The notes below the pieces were generated by a model, which saw only the letters and a list, made by a program, of their open reading frames with translations, was not told where the DNA came from and ran no database searches. Source: Bradyrhizobium erythrophlei (GTDB lineage: Bacteria; Pseudomonadota; Alphaproteobacteria; Rhizobiales; Xanthobacteraceae). From it: 64,000 nucleotides of DNA. Of the stretch, positions 26,159 through 34,562 are shown one piece after another (positions within the stretch are counted from its first letter, which is position 1; every line of letters starts with the position of its first letter). Location: assembly GCA_900129675.1 (NCBI GenBank), contig FSRD01000001.1, forward strand, positions 8,235,501-8,299,500. Reading direction: 5' to 3'. Position numbers and translations under genes: made by a program.

Positions 26159-26989
26159 TCAGAAGCACAAATTCGTCACCACATTGCCGCGCTTGTCCTT
26201 GATCGCGTAAGGACATCGCATCCGTTCCAGCGCCTTCTTGGCGTCTTCGTCGCCGAGCGCGGCGGCGCGCTGGTAATAGGCCTTGGCGGCGTCGGAATCC
26301 TTCGGTCCGCCACGGCCTTCCTGTGAAAACGCCCCCATCCGCTCGAGTGCTGCGGGGTGATTTTGCGCCGCCGCCTTTTCAAACAGCGCCCGCGCGGCGG
26401 CATCGTCCCTGGATCCGCCATTGCCCTCCGCCAGCATCATGCCGAGCTGATACTGCGCCTCGGCATTGGTCTCGGCGGCCTTCGACAACAATTCGCGGGC
26501 GCGCGCAGGATCGGCGGTCGCGCCGGCGCCGCCGCCAAGGGCGGCGAGATTGCTGACGCCGCGGGGATTGCCGGCTTCGGCCGCGCGTTCGAACAGTTTT
26601 CTCGCCTGCGCTTCGTCGCGAGCAACGCCGGCGCCGGTGCCATAGAGCACGCCGAGTTCGACCATCGCCGAAGTGGATCCCTTGTCCGAGGCCTTGCGCC
26701 AGGCGGCGATCGCTTCCGGCATTTGCCGGTTGGCGGCGTAGGCGCGGCCAAGCTGATACATCGCCCGGCGCGATCCATTGGCGGCGTTCTTGCAATATTT
26801 GATCGCGGTCGTGATGTCGGAGGCGGCGATCTCGGGCACGCCCTTCACGTCGGCCGGCTTGTCGGGATCGGATGGATCGGCCGCAACGCGGTCGCACAGA
26901 ACGAGGTCCGCCGATTGCGCGTAGGCCAGCGCCGGCGCCGTCATGGCGACGATCGCAACGACCGCAAAGGAGCAAATCCGTCTGAACAT
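26159..26989 (-). CDS. secreted Sel1-repeat protein
   Basis: This 276-residue protein has a signal peptide (MFRRICSFAVVAIVAMTAPA, cleavage near YAQ). It is followed by at least four Sel1-like helical repeats of about 36 residues, with the A-x-x-x-x-G/A pattern, e.g. AMVELGVLYGTGAGVARDEA, AQYQLGMMLAEGNGGSRDDA and ALERMGAFSQEGRGGPKDSD. Sel1 repeats form right-handed superhelices for protein binding, often in the periplasm. A tail with a Cys pair is seen (CPYAIKDKRGNVVTNLC). Partner and role unknown. Confidence 0.85.
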   Translation of the reverse strand: MFRRICSFAVVAIVAMTAPALAYAQSADLVLCDRVAADPSDPDKPADVKGVPEIAASDITTAIKYCKNAANGSRRAMYQLGRAYAANRQMPEAIAAWRKASDKGSTSAMVELGVLYGTGAGVARDEAQARKLFERAAEAGNPRGVSNLAALGGGAGATADPARARELLSKAAETNAEAQYQLGMMLAEGNGGSRDDAAARALFEKAAAQNHPAALERMGAFSQEGRGGPKDSDAAKAYYQRAAALGDEDAKKALERMRCPYAIKDKRGNVVTNLCF

Positions 26990-27021
26990 GCCCGGCAGGT
27001 TGCGTCGAAGAGCCGGCAAAT

Positions 27022-27708
27022 TCAAGGCTCCAGCCCGCAACTGCGCAGCACCGGGGCGACCTCCGGCGAAGCCAGATAATGCAGCAGCCGGTCGGCCTGA
27101 TCGGCCTTCTGCGAGGCCGCCATGCGGCCGGCCGAAAACACCGCAGGTGTTTGCAGCTCGTGCGGAATCGGTCCGACGACGTCGACCCCGCTGACCTGCA
27201 TCAATTCGCTGATCTGCTGGATCGCAAGGTCCGCCTCACCGCCAACGAGCCTTTCCGCGGTAAAGCCCGACGGAATAATCACGGCGCGGGCGTTGATCTC
27301 GGTGGCAATGCCCAATTGTTCGATCAGTTGCGCGAACAGGATGCCGCTGGCGCCGATCCGCGAATACGCCACGGAACGGGCGCCGAGCAGCGCCGTGCGC
27401 AGCGCAGCTTCGGTTGCGATATCGGGATGGGCTGCGCCCGCCTTCACCGCAATGCCGACATAGGAGCGCGCCAGGTCGACGCAGCTGTCCGCCACGACGC
27501 AGCCCACGCCCGCGAGTTCCGAAAGCCCCTCGCGGGTCAGAATGACGACGTCGGCCCCCTCGCCGCCGCGCAGCCGATCGAGCAACGCCAGGGTCGGCGC
27601 GAAATCGGCAATGATGCACCCGCCGCCGGCTGCTTCATAGCGTCCGGCCAGGCCGCGCATCGCGCCCCTCAGGGCGAGCGTCGAGAGCACGCGTACGGCA
27701 TTATCCAT
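27022..27708 (-). CDS. ModA-like substrate-binding fold protein without signal peptide
   Basis: This 228-residue protein has the shape of a molybdate/small-anion binding protein of the ModA family: VVILTREGLSELA, ARSYVGIAVKAGAAHPDIAT, AERLVGGEADLAIQQISELM and FSAGRMAASQKADQADRLL. However, it begins MDNAVRVLSTLALRG with no signal peptide or lipobox, so it is probably cytoplasmic and cannot be a normal ABC transport component. It lies 6 bases downstream of the duplicated GrlR-like gene on the same strand, so the two are likely cotranscribed. No permease or ATPase genes are nearby. It may be an intracellular sensor. Confidence 0.75.
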   Translation of the reverse strand: MDNAVRVLSTLALRGAMRGLAGRYEAAGGGCIIADFAPTLALLDRLRGGEGADVVILTREGLSELAGVGCVVADSCVDLARSYVGIAVKAGAAHPDIATEAALRTALLGARSVAYSRIGASGILFAQLIEQLGIATEINARAVIIPSGFTAERLVGGEADLAIQQISELMQVSGVDVVGPIPHELQTPAVFSAGRMAASQKADQADRLLHYLASPEVAPVLRSCGLEP

Positions 27709-27714
27709 CGGCGA

Positions 27715-28437
27715 TCACGCCCGGCGCATCAGTTTCAGGACGGCGGTCAGCCGAAGACTGCGCTTGCCGGCCAGCGCGGTGGCATCCAGCAGCGCTCCCT
27801 CGCCGTCGCAAGTGCCGGCAAAGCCGATGCCGACCTCATGGCCGCCGAACACGGGGTTCTCGCCCCTGGCCGGGGTGTGCTCCTGATTAAGGATCTGTCC
27901 CTTCCAGCGTCCGTTCGCGGAGGTGTAGGTGCCGAGATAATAGAACGACGCGTCGCCGCCGAGGATGCGGCCGTCATTGAGCAGCATCACGCCGGTCAGG
28001 CCGCCATCGACGCCGTCCAGCATCCGGATGTGAATGGAATAGAGGCCGTTGACGATGCCACCCTCGCCGACGCCGCCGGCGATCGGTATCGCCTCTTCCT
28101 CGATCGGCGTCATGACCGAGCTGAACACCGCGCCCGGCAATTCCTTGAGGCGGCCATCGAAGCGATAGAGGTCGCCGTCCGGCCTGCCCCGCGCCAGCAG
28201 CGTCGCATCGTCGGTGCCGGCCATCGCCCGATAATTCGGATCCGGGTTATGGCGAACGGTCTTGATCTCGATGGCGACCTCGTCGCCGATTTTTTCGTAG
28301 GTGCCGATGTGAGCAAAGGCCGAATTGCCGCCGAGCATCTTGCCGTCACGGGCATACATCACGCTACGGCCGACCGTATCGTTGAGCTGAAATCTGACCT
28401 TGTAGAAACCCTCAAACAATAGCCCTGTCCCCGGCAA
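27715..28437 (-). CDS. tandem GrlR-like domain protein
   Basis: This 240-residue protein has two similar halves. The first runs GFYKVRFQLNDTVGRSVMYA, then RDGKMLGGNSAFAHIGTYEK. The second runs GLYSIHIRMLDGVDGGLTGV, then LNDGRILGGDASFYYLGTYT. The repeated G-x-Y-x-[VI] strand and GG-N/D-x-x-F-x-x-x-G-T-Y turn look like the beta-barrel of GrlR-type proteins, named after the type III secretion repressor of enteric E. coli. There is no type III secretion locus here, so the role is likely different. It precedes the ModA-like gene by 6 bases, forming a two-gene unit. The family match is by eye and should be confirmed by structure prediction. Confidence 0.7.
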   Translation of the reverse strand: MPGTGLLFEGFYKVRFQLNDTVGRSVMYARDGKMLGGNSAFAHIGTYEKIGDEVAIEIKTVRHNPDPNYRAMAGTDDATLLARGRPDGDLYRFDGRLKELPGAVFSSVMTPIEEEAIPIAGGVGEGGIVNGLYSIHIRMLDGVDGGLTGVMLLNDGRILGGDASFYYLGTYTSANGRWKGQILNQEHTPARGENPVFGGHEVGIGFAGTCDGEGALLDATALAGKRSLRLTAVLKLMRRA

Positions 28438-28601
28438 GCACGTGACCCGCTATCTAGCGCGGTTCATAACGCGGGGGAACGGGCTTGAAGCCGCATCTTC
28501 GAAGCGCCGTCATCAAAACGCAACGATCCGTCAAGGCGGTTTTGCCTTGACGGATCAGGTTGCAGCCCCGGGCGCCCCCACCCGGGCCTATGCCGAAATG
28601 T

Positions 28602-29639
28602 TTAGGCTGCGGCTGCCTTCGCGCTGGTCGGAACCGAAGCGATCGTCTTCAGGATCTGCGAAGCGATCTGGTAGGGGTCGCCTTGCGAGTTCGGGCGGCG
28701 GTCTTCCAGATAGCCCTTGTAGCCGTTGTTGGCGAAGGAATGCGGAACGCGGATCGAGGCGCCGCGGTCGGCAATGCCGTAGCTGAAGGTGTCGATCGAC
28801 GCCGTCTCATGCTTGCCGGTGAGGCGCATGTGGTTGTCCGGACCATAGACCGCGATATGATCGGCGCGGTTGGTCTTGAAGGCTTCCATCAGCTTCTCGA
28901 AATATTCCTTGCCGCCGACTTCACGCATATAGGTGGTGGAGAAGTTGGCGTGCATGCCGGAGCCGTTCCAGTCGGTATCGCCGAGCGGCTTGCAATGGAA
29001 TTCGATGTCGACGCCGTACTTCTCGGTCAAACGCAACATCAGGTAGCGGGCCATCCACATTTCGTCAGCGGCTTTCCTGGAGCCCTTGCCGAAGATCTGG
29101 AATTCCCACTGGCCCTTCGCCACTTCGGCATTGATGCCTTCGTGGTTGATGCCGGCGGCGAGACAGAGATCGAGATGCTCTTCCACCATCTTGCGGGCGA
29201 TGTCGCCGACGTTCTTGTAGCCGACGCCGGTGTAGTACGGACCCTGAGGCGCGGGATAGCCGCTAGTGGGGAAGCCGAGCGGGCGGCCGTCCTTGTAGAA
29301 GAAATATTCCTGCTCGTAGCCGAACCAGGCGCCTTCGTCGTCGAGGATGGTTGCGCGCTTGTTCGAGGGATGCGGGGTCTTGCCGTCGGGCATCATGACT
29401 TCGCACATCACCAGCGCGCCGTTCGTGCGCGCGCCATCGGGATAAATCGCGACCGGCTTCAGCACGCAGTCGGAGCTATGTCCTTCGGCCTGCATGGTCG
29501 AGCTTCCATCGAAGCCCCACAGCGGCAGCTGCTCCAGCGTCGGGAACGCATCGAATTCCTTGATCTGCGTCTTGCCGCGCAGGTTCGGTGTCGGCGTATA
29601 TCCGTCGAGCCAGATATACTCGAGCTTGTATTTCGTCAT
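28602..29639 (-). CDS. glnII: glutamine synthetase II
   Basis: This 345-residue enzyme is GSII, the eukaryotic-type ATP-dependent glutamate-ammonia ligase of rhizobia. Visible features are YIWLDGYTPTPNLRGKT at the N-terminus, WGFDGSST, FGYEQEYFF (metal ligands), the glutamate-site WEFQIFGKG and NGSGMHANFST, and the ATP-site RVPHSFANNGYKGYLEDRRP. Length and motifs fit the family (about 340-350). A sigma-54 promoter lies at 29733-29749 on the same strand about 94 bases upstream, so expression is expected to be NtrC-dependent under low nitrogen. A gstI-like gene is divergent about 540 bases away. Confidence 0.96.
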   Translation of the reverse strand: MTKYKLEYIWLDGYTPTPNLRGKTQIKEFDAFPTLEQLPLWGFDGSSTMQAEGHSSDCVLKPVAIYPDGARTNGALVMCEVMMPDGKTPHPSNKRATILDDEGAWFGYEQEYFFYKDGRPLGFPTSGYPAPQGPYYTGVGYKNVGDIARKMVEEHLDLCLAAGINHEGINAEVAKGQWEFQIFGKGSRKAADEMWMARYLMLRLTEKYGVDIEFHCKPLGDTDWNGSGMHANFSTTYMREVGGKEYFEKLMEAFKTNRADHIAVYGPDNHMRLTGKHETASIDTFSYGIADRGASIRVPHSFANNGYKGYLEDRRPNSQGDPYQIASQILKTIASVPTSAKAAAA

Positions 29640-29732
29640 TGAGCCTCTCTGTTGATGATGCAAAAACGTGAGGTACCGAAAGCCAATCGGTCGCCGCACG
29701 CGTACCCGGCCACCATCGGCCGATTCTTAGCA

Positions 29733-29749
29733 AGCAATAAAAGTGCCAA
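29733..29749 (-). promoter_or_regulatory. sigma-54 (-24/-12) promoter of glnII
   Basis: On the minus strand the sequence TTGGCACTTTTATTGCT has the GG of TGGCAC and the GC of TTGCT separated by exactly 10 bases, as in the sigma-54 consensus TGGCAC-N5-TTGCA. It is about 94 bases upstream of the glnII start. NtrC-activated sigma-54 control is the known mode of glnII regulation in rhizobia. No convincing NtrC site was found further upstream by eye. Confidence 0.8.
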
Positions 29750-30182
29750 TCGCTGCACTGCGGCAACCACCGTTTCCTGGACGTCCGGCGCGCCGGAGCG
29801 CTTTTTTGCTGCGACATAGAAGCGCGGTTGGCATGCGTGGCCAGCGGCCAAAATTCGTTCCGACAGCCCCTCCCGAGCCCGATTCTCCGGCAGTTTCGGT
29901 CCCGACACCGCCACGCGATTAAAGCCGCGGCAGGCCCCCGCAACAACCGTCAAGCGGGTCGCCCTTTGCCGGCAACCTTGTTGTCGGCTCAGGCGTTAGT
30001 CATCTGCCCATTGCCTCACACGAAGCAAAACCAGAATTGCCTATGTTTTAGCCATCATATGGTTCTCTTTTGGTCATCTTGCATCCGCGAAGGGCACGGA
30101 TGATATCGCGTTTAGTAACCACAAGAGAACGAGTCGGGCGCACCATCAGGGTTCGCGTCCCGTCAGAAGGAGAAATGGGATG
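29750..30182. other. divergent glnII/gstI intergenic region
   Basis: Beyond the glnII promoter, this stretch of about 430 bases has no convincing gene; short frames on the plus strand have no start signal or conserved look. It should contain the gstI-like promoter and NtrC sites. No clear second sigma-54 consensus (GG-N10-GC) was found by eye. Confidence 0.4.
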
Positions 30183-30374
30183 ATGAATTCGAGTTTGAAT
30201 CAAGGAACTGCCAAGATCTACCAATTCCCGGCCGGGGGCCGCGCGGCTCTCGGGGGACGTCGCTACGGCGAGACCACGGATGTTGCTTCGTCACAGGCCG
30301 GCGACTCCGCCTGCAGCGGCAGCTGGTACCATCAGGCAGCCATCGACGAATCCAAGCCCGGGCGAGACCACTGA
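30183..30374 (+). CDS. gstI: GstI-like small protein (DUF2735), possible GSII translation inhibitor
   Basis: This protein of exactly 63 residues carries the DUF2735-type core KIYQFPAGGRAALGGRRYGE. In Rhizobium leguminosarum, GstI is a 63-residue protein encoded upstream of, and divergent from, glnII, and it represses GSII synthesis at the translational level. Here the gene is divergent from glnII, about 540 bases away, with the same length and core type. The start at ATG 30183 follows GGAGAAATGGGATG. The family link is from memory; the position supports it. The rest of the protein is Ser/Asp-rich and unstructured. Confidence 0.75.
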   Translation: MNSSLNQGTAKIYQFPAGGRAALGGRRYGETTDVASSQAGDSACSGSWYHQAAIDESKPGRDH

Positions 30375-30434
30375 TGCCGGCCATAAGCTCGGTAGCGACG
30401 CGCTCGAAGCTTCAGGCGCGGTTCGGAAAGTAAG

Positions 30435-30468
30435 AAAGGGTCGGAACGAAAACGTTTCGGCCCTTTTT
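30435..30468 (+). terminator. intrinsic terminator after gstI-like gene, shared with MliC gene
   Basis: AAAGGGTCGGAACG pairs with CGTTTCGGCCCTTT (with G-U pairs) around an AAAA loop and is followed by TTTTTC. The stem ends right at the stop of the convergent MliC-like gene, so it may serve both genes. Confidence 0.75.
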
Positions 30469-30776
30469 CATGTCAGCTCGCACGCCGTCACCGGCCGCTT
30501 GGCGTGTTTGAGCGTGGTGATCCCGGCCTTGGTGATCTTCAGGGTCACGCCGCTTCCCGAATAGCGCGAGCCGGAAAAAGCAAGACGTTTGCCAAGCGTC
30601 ACCGCCCTGCCGTCGAGCTGCAGATGGGCACGTGAATCATACTCGAAAAATCCGACGATGAATTGCGTGCCGTCGGCGCAGCGATAATTCTGAAAGGTCT
30701 GGGCGAACGCGGCCGATGCGCCGACCGTGCCAAGAAAAAAAGCCGCCCCGAAAACGGCGATCTTGCGATTATTCAT
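30468..30776 (-). CDS. MliC-like lysozyme inhibitor
   Basis: This 102-residue protein has a signal peptide (NNRKIAVFGAAFFLGTVGAS, cleavage near AFAQ) and a domain like the c-type lysozyme inhibitor MliC: YRCADGTQFIVGFF, DGRAVTLGKRLAFSGSRYSG and a C-terminal Cys. In MliC the loop around SGxxY inserts into the lysozyme active site; here the equivalent is AFSGSRYSG. It is probably periplasmic, since no lipobox is seen. The ATG at 30776 was preferred over a GTG six bases upstream. Confidence 0.82.
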   Translation of the reverse strand: MNNRKIAVFGAAFFLGTVGASAAFAQTFQNYRCADGTQFIVGFFEYDSRAHLQLDGRAVTLGKRLAFSGSRYSGSGVTLKITKAGITTLKHAKRPVTACELT

Positions 30777-30789
30777 GTTCACTGGGATA

Positions 30790-31735
30790 GAAATCGGGCG
30801 CGTCCCGCTGTAGGTGAGGGGTTTCCGCTCCTGCTCTTTCGATTGCAGGACGGGTTCACAGTCTCACCATGGCTTACGTTTCCCGAAGCCCCCCTATAAT
30901 CCCGGACGGCCAGATTTCCCGGGTCCGGTTTGAAACCTTGGCTTTCTTCCGAAGGCCTTCCCAAGTTTGGAGAGGTTTAAACGCTGGTCCGTGTACACCC
31001 CCGCCATTCTGGTTTGCCTTCAGCCTCGCCTCCTGAGCTGTCGTGGCGTTCCGCCGGTTTTATCAAGCCGGCCGCCATACGGCCAAGTAAGCCGCCAAGT
31101 GTCCTGAGCCCCTTTGCCCAACTTCGGTGCTACCTCCGTTGGGGAGATGTGAGTGCCATCTCCTCCGAGGGCGTTACCCCTCCGTCATCGCTCCTACGGG
31201 CTCATGTGCCACTCCCGTTGGGCTCTCTCCTGCTTCGGCATTTAGCCTCGTTCGAAGAGTCCTGGCAGGTTGTACGCAGTCCCTGCTGCCCCCGGGAGCT
31301 TCCCGACGTTATCTCTGAGAATCTTTCCTTGGATGCTGGATCCCGTACCCCGGCGGTACACCGTGTGCTCTCACCTGTTTCTTCCACGATGTCATCGGCC
31401 TTCCCCAAGGAAAGAATGGGTCGGCTTCCCGCGTTTTGTCCCCACGAATTACGACTTCTCGCAGGTCCGTGTTTCGAGGATGCAGATATTCCTTAATGTT
31501 CCGGCCTCCAAGTTTGCTCTCCCCCCAGATCGTTCCTACCGCTGCGATACTGCTGCAGGGCAGCCGGGGATTTTACGTCCGGGCCTATCGTGCTTTGTTG
31601 CCTCCACACGCACCGGATATGCTAACCGTCCGAATACAGGTAATTGACGGTACAGGGACTTTCACCCTGTCAGACTCTCAGCCTTGTCGGCTGCTCACTT
31701 CCCCCAACGGGCTCAGTATAGACCAGACGGCGGAA
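30790..31735 (-). mobile_element. putative group II intron remnant or ORF-less intron-like RNA
   Basis: This stretch of about 950 bases has no convincing gene on either strand, only overlapping short frames. On the minus strand it begins near GAGCCCGTTGGGGGAAGTGA, followed by AGCCGACAAGGCTGAGAG and the hairpin ACAGGGTGAAAGTCCCTGT. The GGGTGAAAGTCCC segment is the kind of domain I sequence common in bacterial group II introns. Further hairpins are seen (e.g. TCCTGC...GCAGGA near the 3' end). No reverse transcriptase frame and no clear domain V (GAGCCGT...ACGGTTC) was found. The plus-strand frames look like antisense translations of such introns that I recall from databases. Alternatives are a truncated intron or another structured RNA. 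Confidence 0.45.
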
Positions 31736-31806
31736 AGCCAATACGCCGTCCCCGTCACGCCGTCCCCGTCATTTGTCCACCGAACAGGATTGCCCAGGTC
31801 AGCCAG

Positions 31807-32553
31807 ATGTCAGACAGCCCTGCCCGTCATCTCAATCTTGCCGGCGCCAGCAATTTCCGCGATCTCGGCGGCTATCCCGCAAGAAACGACCGCCGGGTCC
31901 GCTGGCGGCAGATCTTCCGCTCCAATCATCTCGGCCACCTCTCCGACGACGACATCGAGGTGGTGCGCGGCCTCGGGGTACGAAGCGCGTTCGATTTTCG
32001 CGGCCGCGTGGAACGCGCGGAGGCCCTGTGCGGCATGGCCGAGATCACGGTGCATTCGCTGCCGGTCGAGCCCACGGTGGTCGCAGCCCTGCGCGCCATC
32101 GCGGCCACCGGCACGCCGCTGTCGACCGTTCACGCGACCGAGGTGATGCGCGATTCCTATCGCAGCTATGTGCAGCAAAACACGCCGCGCTTTCGGACGC
32201 TGTTCGCGCATCTGCTGGAGGATAGCGCGCCGCTGGTGATTCACTGCACCGCCGGCAAGGACCGCACCGGATTCGCCTGCGCGCTGATCCTGAATACGCT
32301 CGGCGTTCCGGACCAGGTGATTTCGGAGGATTATCTTCTGACCAATCGCTTCTACCGGCGGGATCCCTCCGCCAGCAGCGACCTGCCCGACGACGTCAAG
32401 CAGGTGCTCGGCTCGGTACAGACATCGTTTCTGGCCGCCGCGTTCGAAGCCATCGATGCCGACTATGGCGATCTCGAAAGCTATCTCCGCGATGGTCTCG
32501 GACTTGGCGCGGCCGAGCGCGCCGAACTCGAGGCGCGCTACCTCAAATCCTGA
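31807..32553 (+). CDS. tyrosine-specific protein phosphatase
   Basis: This 248-residue protein has the phosphatase loop HCTAGKDRTG (C-x5-R) at about residue 150, with LVIHCTAGKDRTGFACALIL as context. The N-terminal NLAGASNFRDLGGYPARNDR is the typical start of the large Tyr phosphatase branch sometimes called Y-phosphatase3 or PTPLP. The catalytic Cys and Arg are present. Such proteins dephosphorylate tyrosine or phosphoinositides in the cytoplasm. The start was set at the ATG at 31807 because upstream residues are not protein-like. No operon partner is evident. Confidence 0.9.
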   Translation: MSDSPARHLNLAGASNFRDLGGYPARNDRRVRWRQIFRSNHLGHLSDDDIEVVRGLGVRSAFDFRGRVERAEALCGMAEITVHSLPVEPTVVAALRAIAATGTPLSTVHATEVMRDSYRSYVQQNTPRFRTLFAHLLEDSAPLVIHCTAGKDRTGFACALILNTLGVPDQVISEDYLLTNRFYRRDPSASSDLPDDVKQVLGSVQTSFLAAAFEAIDADYGDLESYLRDGLGLGAAERAELEARYLKS

Positions 32554-32568
32554 TTTGGGAGAGCTTCT

Positions 32569-32772
32569 TTAAGCCGCCGCTTCGGCTTCCATCTCGGCGT
32601 CGAGGTCGGCGATGACGTCCTCGAATGCCGAAATCGCCTGCTGGACCGCGGCGATCTGGATCAATTCCCAGCCGTTCACCGGCCCGTTGCGATTTTGCAG
32701 TGCGACGACCAGGTCCCGGCGCTGCTCCTTAAGCTGAACAAGTGGTAAACCGTGATCGGGTAGGTATCTCAT
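32569..32772 (-). CDS. small helical hypothetical protein
   Basis: This 67-residue protein starts MRYLPDHGLPLVQLKEQRRD and continues with hydrophobic heptads (AVQQAISAFEDVIADLDAEM), ending in an Ala/Glu-rich tail. It is mostly helical and could form a short coiled coil. It lies convergent with the phosphatase gene, with only 15 bases between stops. No family was recognised. Confidence 0.6.
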   Translation of the reverse strand: MRYLPDHGLPLVQLKEQRRDLVVALQNRNGPVNGWELIQIAAVQQAISAFEDVIADLDAEMEAEAAA

Positions 32773-32877
32773 GGCGAAGCCCCCTGCCTTGCTTGGACTC
32801 CGCTTGTAACGGAAGGGTTCTGCGATCGACTTACAGAACTCAGCTAAATTTTAGCGATTGGGCCCCGACCCGTAGTC

Positions 32878-33594
32878 TTACGTAACGCCTTCCGCCGCCA
32901 GGGCCTGATTGATCGCTCCATAGAGCGCTTGCGTCATGCAACCGGTCGCCCAATCGCTCATGTGAAGTTTATCGTTGTCAGTAGGATCGATCAGTTCGGA
33001 CATCGGCACATGGCCATCGACTGACCAGCGCTTCATCAGCGCGAAACGACGAAATACATTGACGCCGGCCTTTTCGGCGACGATCGATATTCGCGACACC
33101 ATGTCTTCGGCAAATTTTATGTCCGGGTTCATGACCGGCGCTATGACTCCAGTGGTGTACTGCAGATCCATCAGCACCACATCGATCGGAAGATCGGCGA
33201 GCCAATCGAGTCCAGTCGCGATCGATGCCTCAACGTCGTCGAAACTGAACTCCCCCAAGCGAAACACCGCGTTGGTCCCGACCTGCCAGATGACCAGCGA
33301 AGGTATTTCATCTATCACGTCGGGTTCGAAGCGGGACAACTCAGAAGGCGCTTCCTGGCCACCAATACCGCGGTTGAGCACGTCGATCATCCGGCCATGA
33401 AAACGGTCTCGCAAGGCAAGTTCGAGCCTGCACGCATAAGGCACGATGTGCCCCTCGCCCGCCGTCGACGACGAGCCGATCGCCACAATCCTTATCTTTC
33501 GCTTCCGTTTGAGCGCGTCTTTCAAGTGGGGCAGCGGAAATTTGAAATTGACGAGGTCGGGGGCCGTGTCGCAAGTCCGCGGTGCGTCTGGCAT
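32878..33594 (-). CDS. SGNH/GDSL-family hydrolase
   Basis: This 238-residue protein has the SGNH blocks: RIVAIGSSSTAGEG (block I with the nucleophilic Ser), NRGIGGQEAP (block II Gly), WQVGTNAV (block III Asn) and DKLHMSDWATG (block V Asp and His). Such enzymes are esterases, lipases or acetyl hydrolases. The start at ATG 33594 has GAGGA 6 bases upstream; a longer frame to 33768 exists but its N-terminus is not protein-like. No signal peptide is seen in the chosen start. It is divergent from an SDR gene. Substrate unknown. Confidence 0.85.
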   Translation of the reverse strand: MPDAPRTCDTAPDLVNFKFPLPHLKDALKRKRKIRIVAIGSSSTAGEGHIVPYACRLELALRDRFHGRMIDVLNRGIGGQEAPSELSRFEPDVIDEIPSLVIWQVGTNAVFRLGEFSFDDVEASIATGLDWLADLPIDVVLMDLQYTTGVIAPVMNPDIKFAEDMVSRISIVAEKAGVNVFRRFALMKRWSVDGHVPMSELIDPTDNDKLHMSDWATGCMTQALYGAINQALAAEGVT

Positions 33595-33718
33595 ATGAAC
33601 ATCCTCAGCGGGAATGACGTATGGTACACCCGTATTTGGAGGCAAAGTCCCGCGGCATTGCAAATGAAATTCGCCTGACGATAGTGTGCGCTCGCTGTAT
33701 TCGGCCGGGAGACCCATC

Positions 33719-34399
33719 ATGGACGGAAAAGTCGTTGTCATTACCGGCGCTTCGGGCGCACTCGGCAAGGTGGTCGCCGAACAGGCGCTGGCGCGCGGCG
33801 CCCGGGTGGCCGGTATCGACTATGCGCCGGCGCAATTGCCGGCGACACCGACCCGGCTCGAACTCGGCAGCGTCGATTTGACCGACGCAGCTGCGGCCAA
33901 AACGGCAATCGACGCCGTCGCGGCGCATTTCGGCAAGATCGATGCGCTGATCAATATTGCCGGCGGGTTTGCGTACGAGACGGTCGTCGATGGCTATCCG
34001 ACGACGTGGGCGCGGATGTATGCGCTCAACGTGACGACGGCACTGAACGCCTCGCGCGCGGCGATTGGGCATCTCACCGCCTCCGGCACTGGCCGCATCA
34101 TCAATGTCGGCGCGATGGGCGCGCTGCAGGCGGGCTCCGGCATGGGCGCCTACGCCGCCTCCAAGGCCGGCGTGCATCGTCTGACCGAGGCGCTTGCCGC
34201 CGAACACAAGGGCAAGATCACCGTCAACGCGGTGCTGCCGTCGATCATCGACACCACCGCCAACCGCGCCAGCATGCCGAACGCCGACTTCGCAAAATGG
34301 GTGGCGCCGAAAGAACTCGCCGATGTGATCCTGTTCCTTGCCAGCGACGCGGCCTCCGCCGTCACCGGCGCGCTGCTGCCGGTGAGCGGTCGGGTTTAG
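33719..34399 (+). CDS. SDR family oxidoreductase
   Basis: This 226-residue classical SDR has the cofactor glycine motif ITGASGALGKVVAE, the NAG-like segment NIAGG, the active-site Tyr/Lys region GAYAASKAGVHRL (Y-x-x-x-K) and SxxG context. The catalytic Ser is represented by VGAMGAL/SG residues near 120, less clear than usual. Cofactor is probably NAD(P)H. It begins about 125 bases from the divergent SGNH hydrolase gene. Substrate unknown. Confidence 0.88.
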   Translation: MDGKVVVITGASGALGKVVAEQALARGARVAGIDYAPAQLPATPTRLELGSVDLTDAAAAKTAIDAVAAHFGKIDALINIAGGFAYETVVDGYPTTWARMYALNVTTALNASRAAIGHLTASGTGRIINVGAMGALQAGSGMGAYAASKAGVHRLTEALAAEHKGKITVNAVLPSIIDTTANRASMPNADFAKWVAPKELADVILFLASDAASAVTGALLPVSGRV

Positions 34400-34562
34400 A
34401 CGGACAAGGCCCCCATCAGTCCCGGATAGACAGCCGCAGCTTCGAATACTCTGTTTGCTGATAGCCGTTCCGGCGCGGCAGGATCAAATCCCGCTGCACG
34501 CGCCCGCGGCAATCCGGGCTAGACTTGAGGCGACTGAGTCGCCCTACGCCACCGGAGCTATC

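Noticed and set aside
31014..31640. Overlapping plus-strand frames in the intron-like region
   Set aside because: Composition is Ser/Arg/Pro-rich with no ribosome binding site. They look like antisense translations of a structured RNA.
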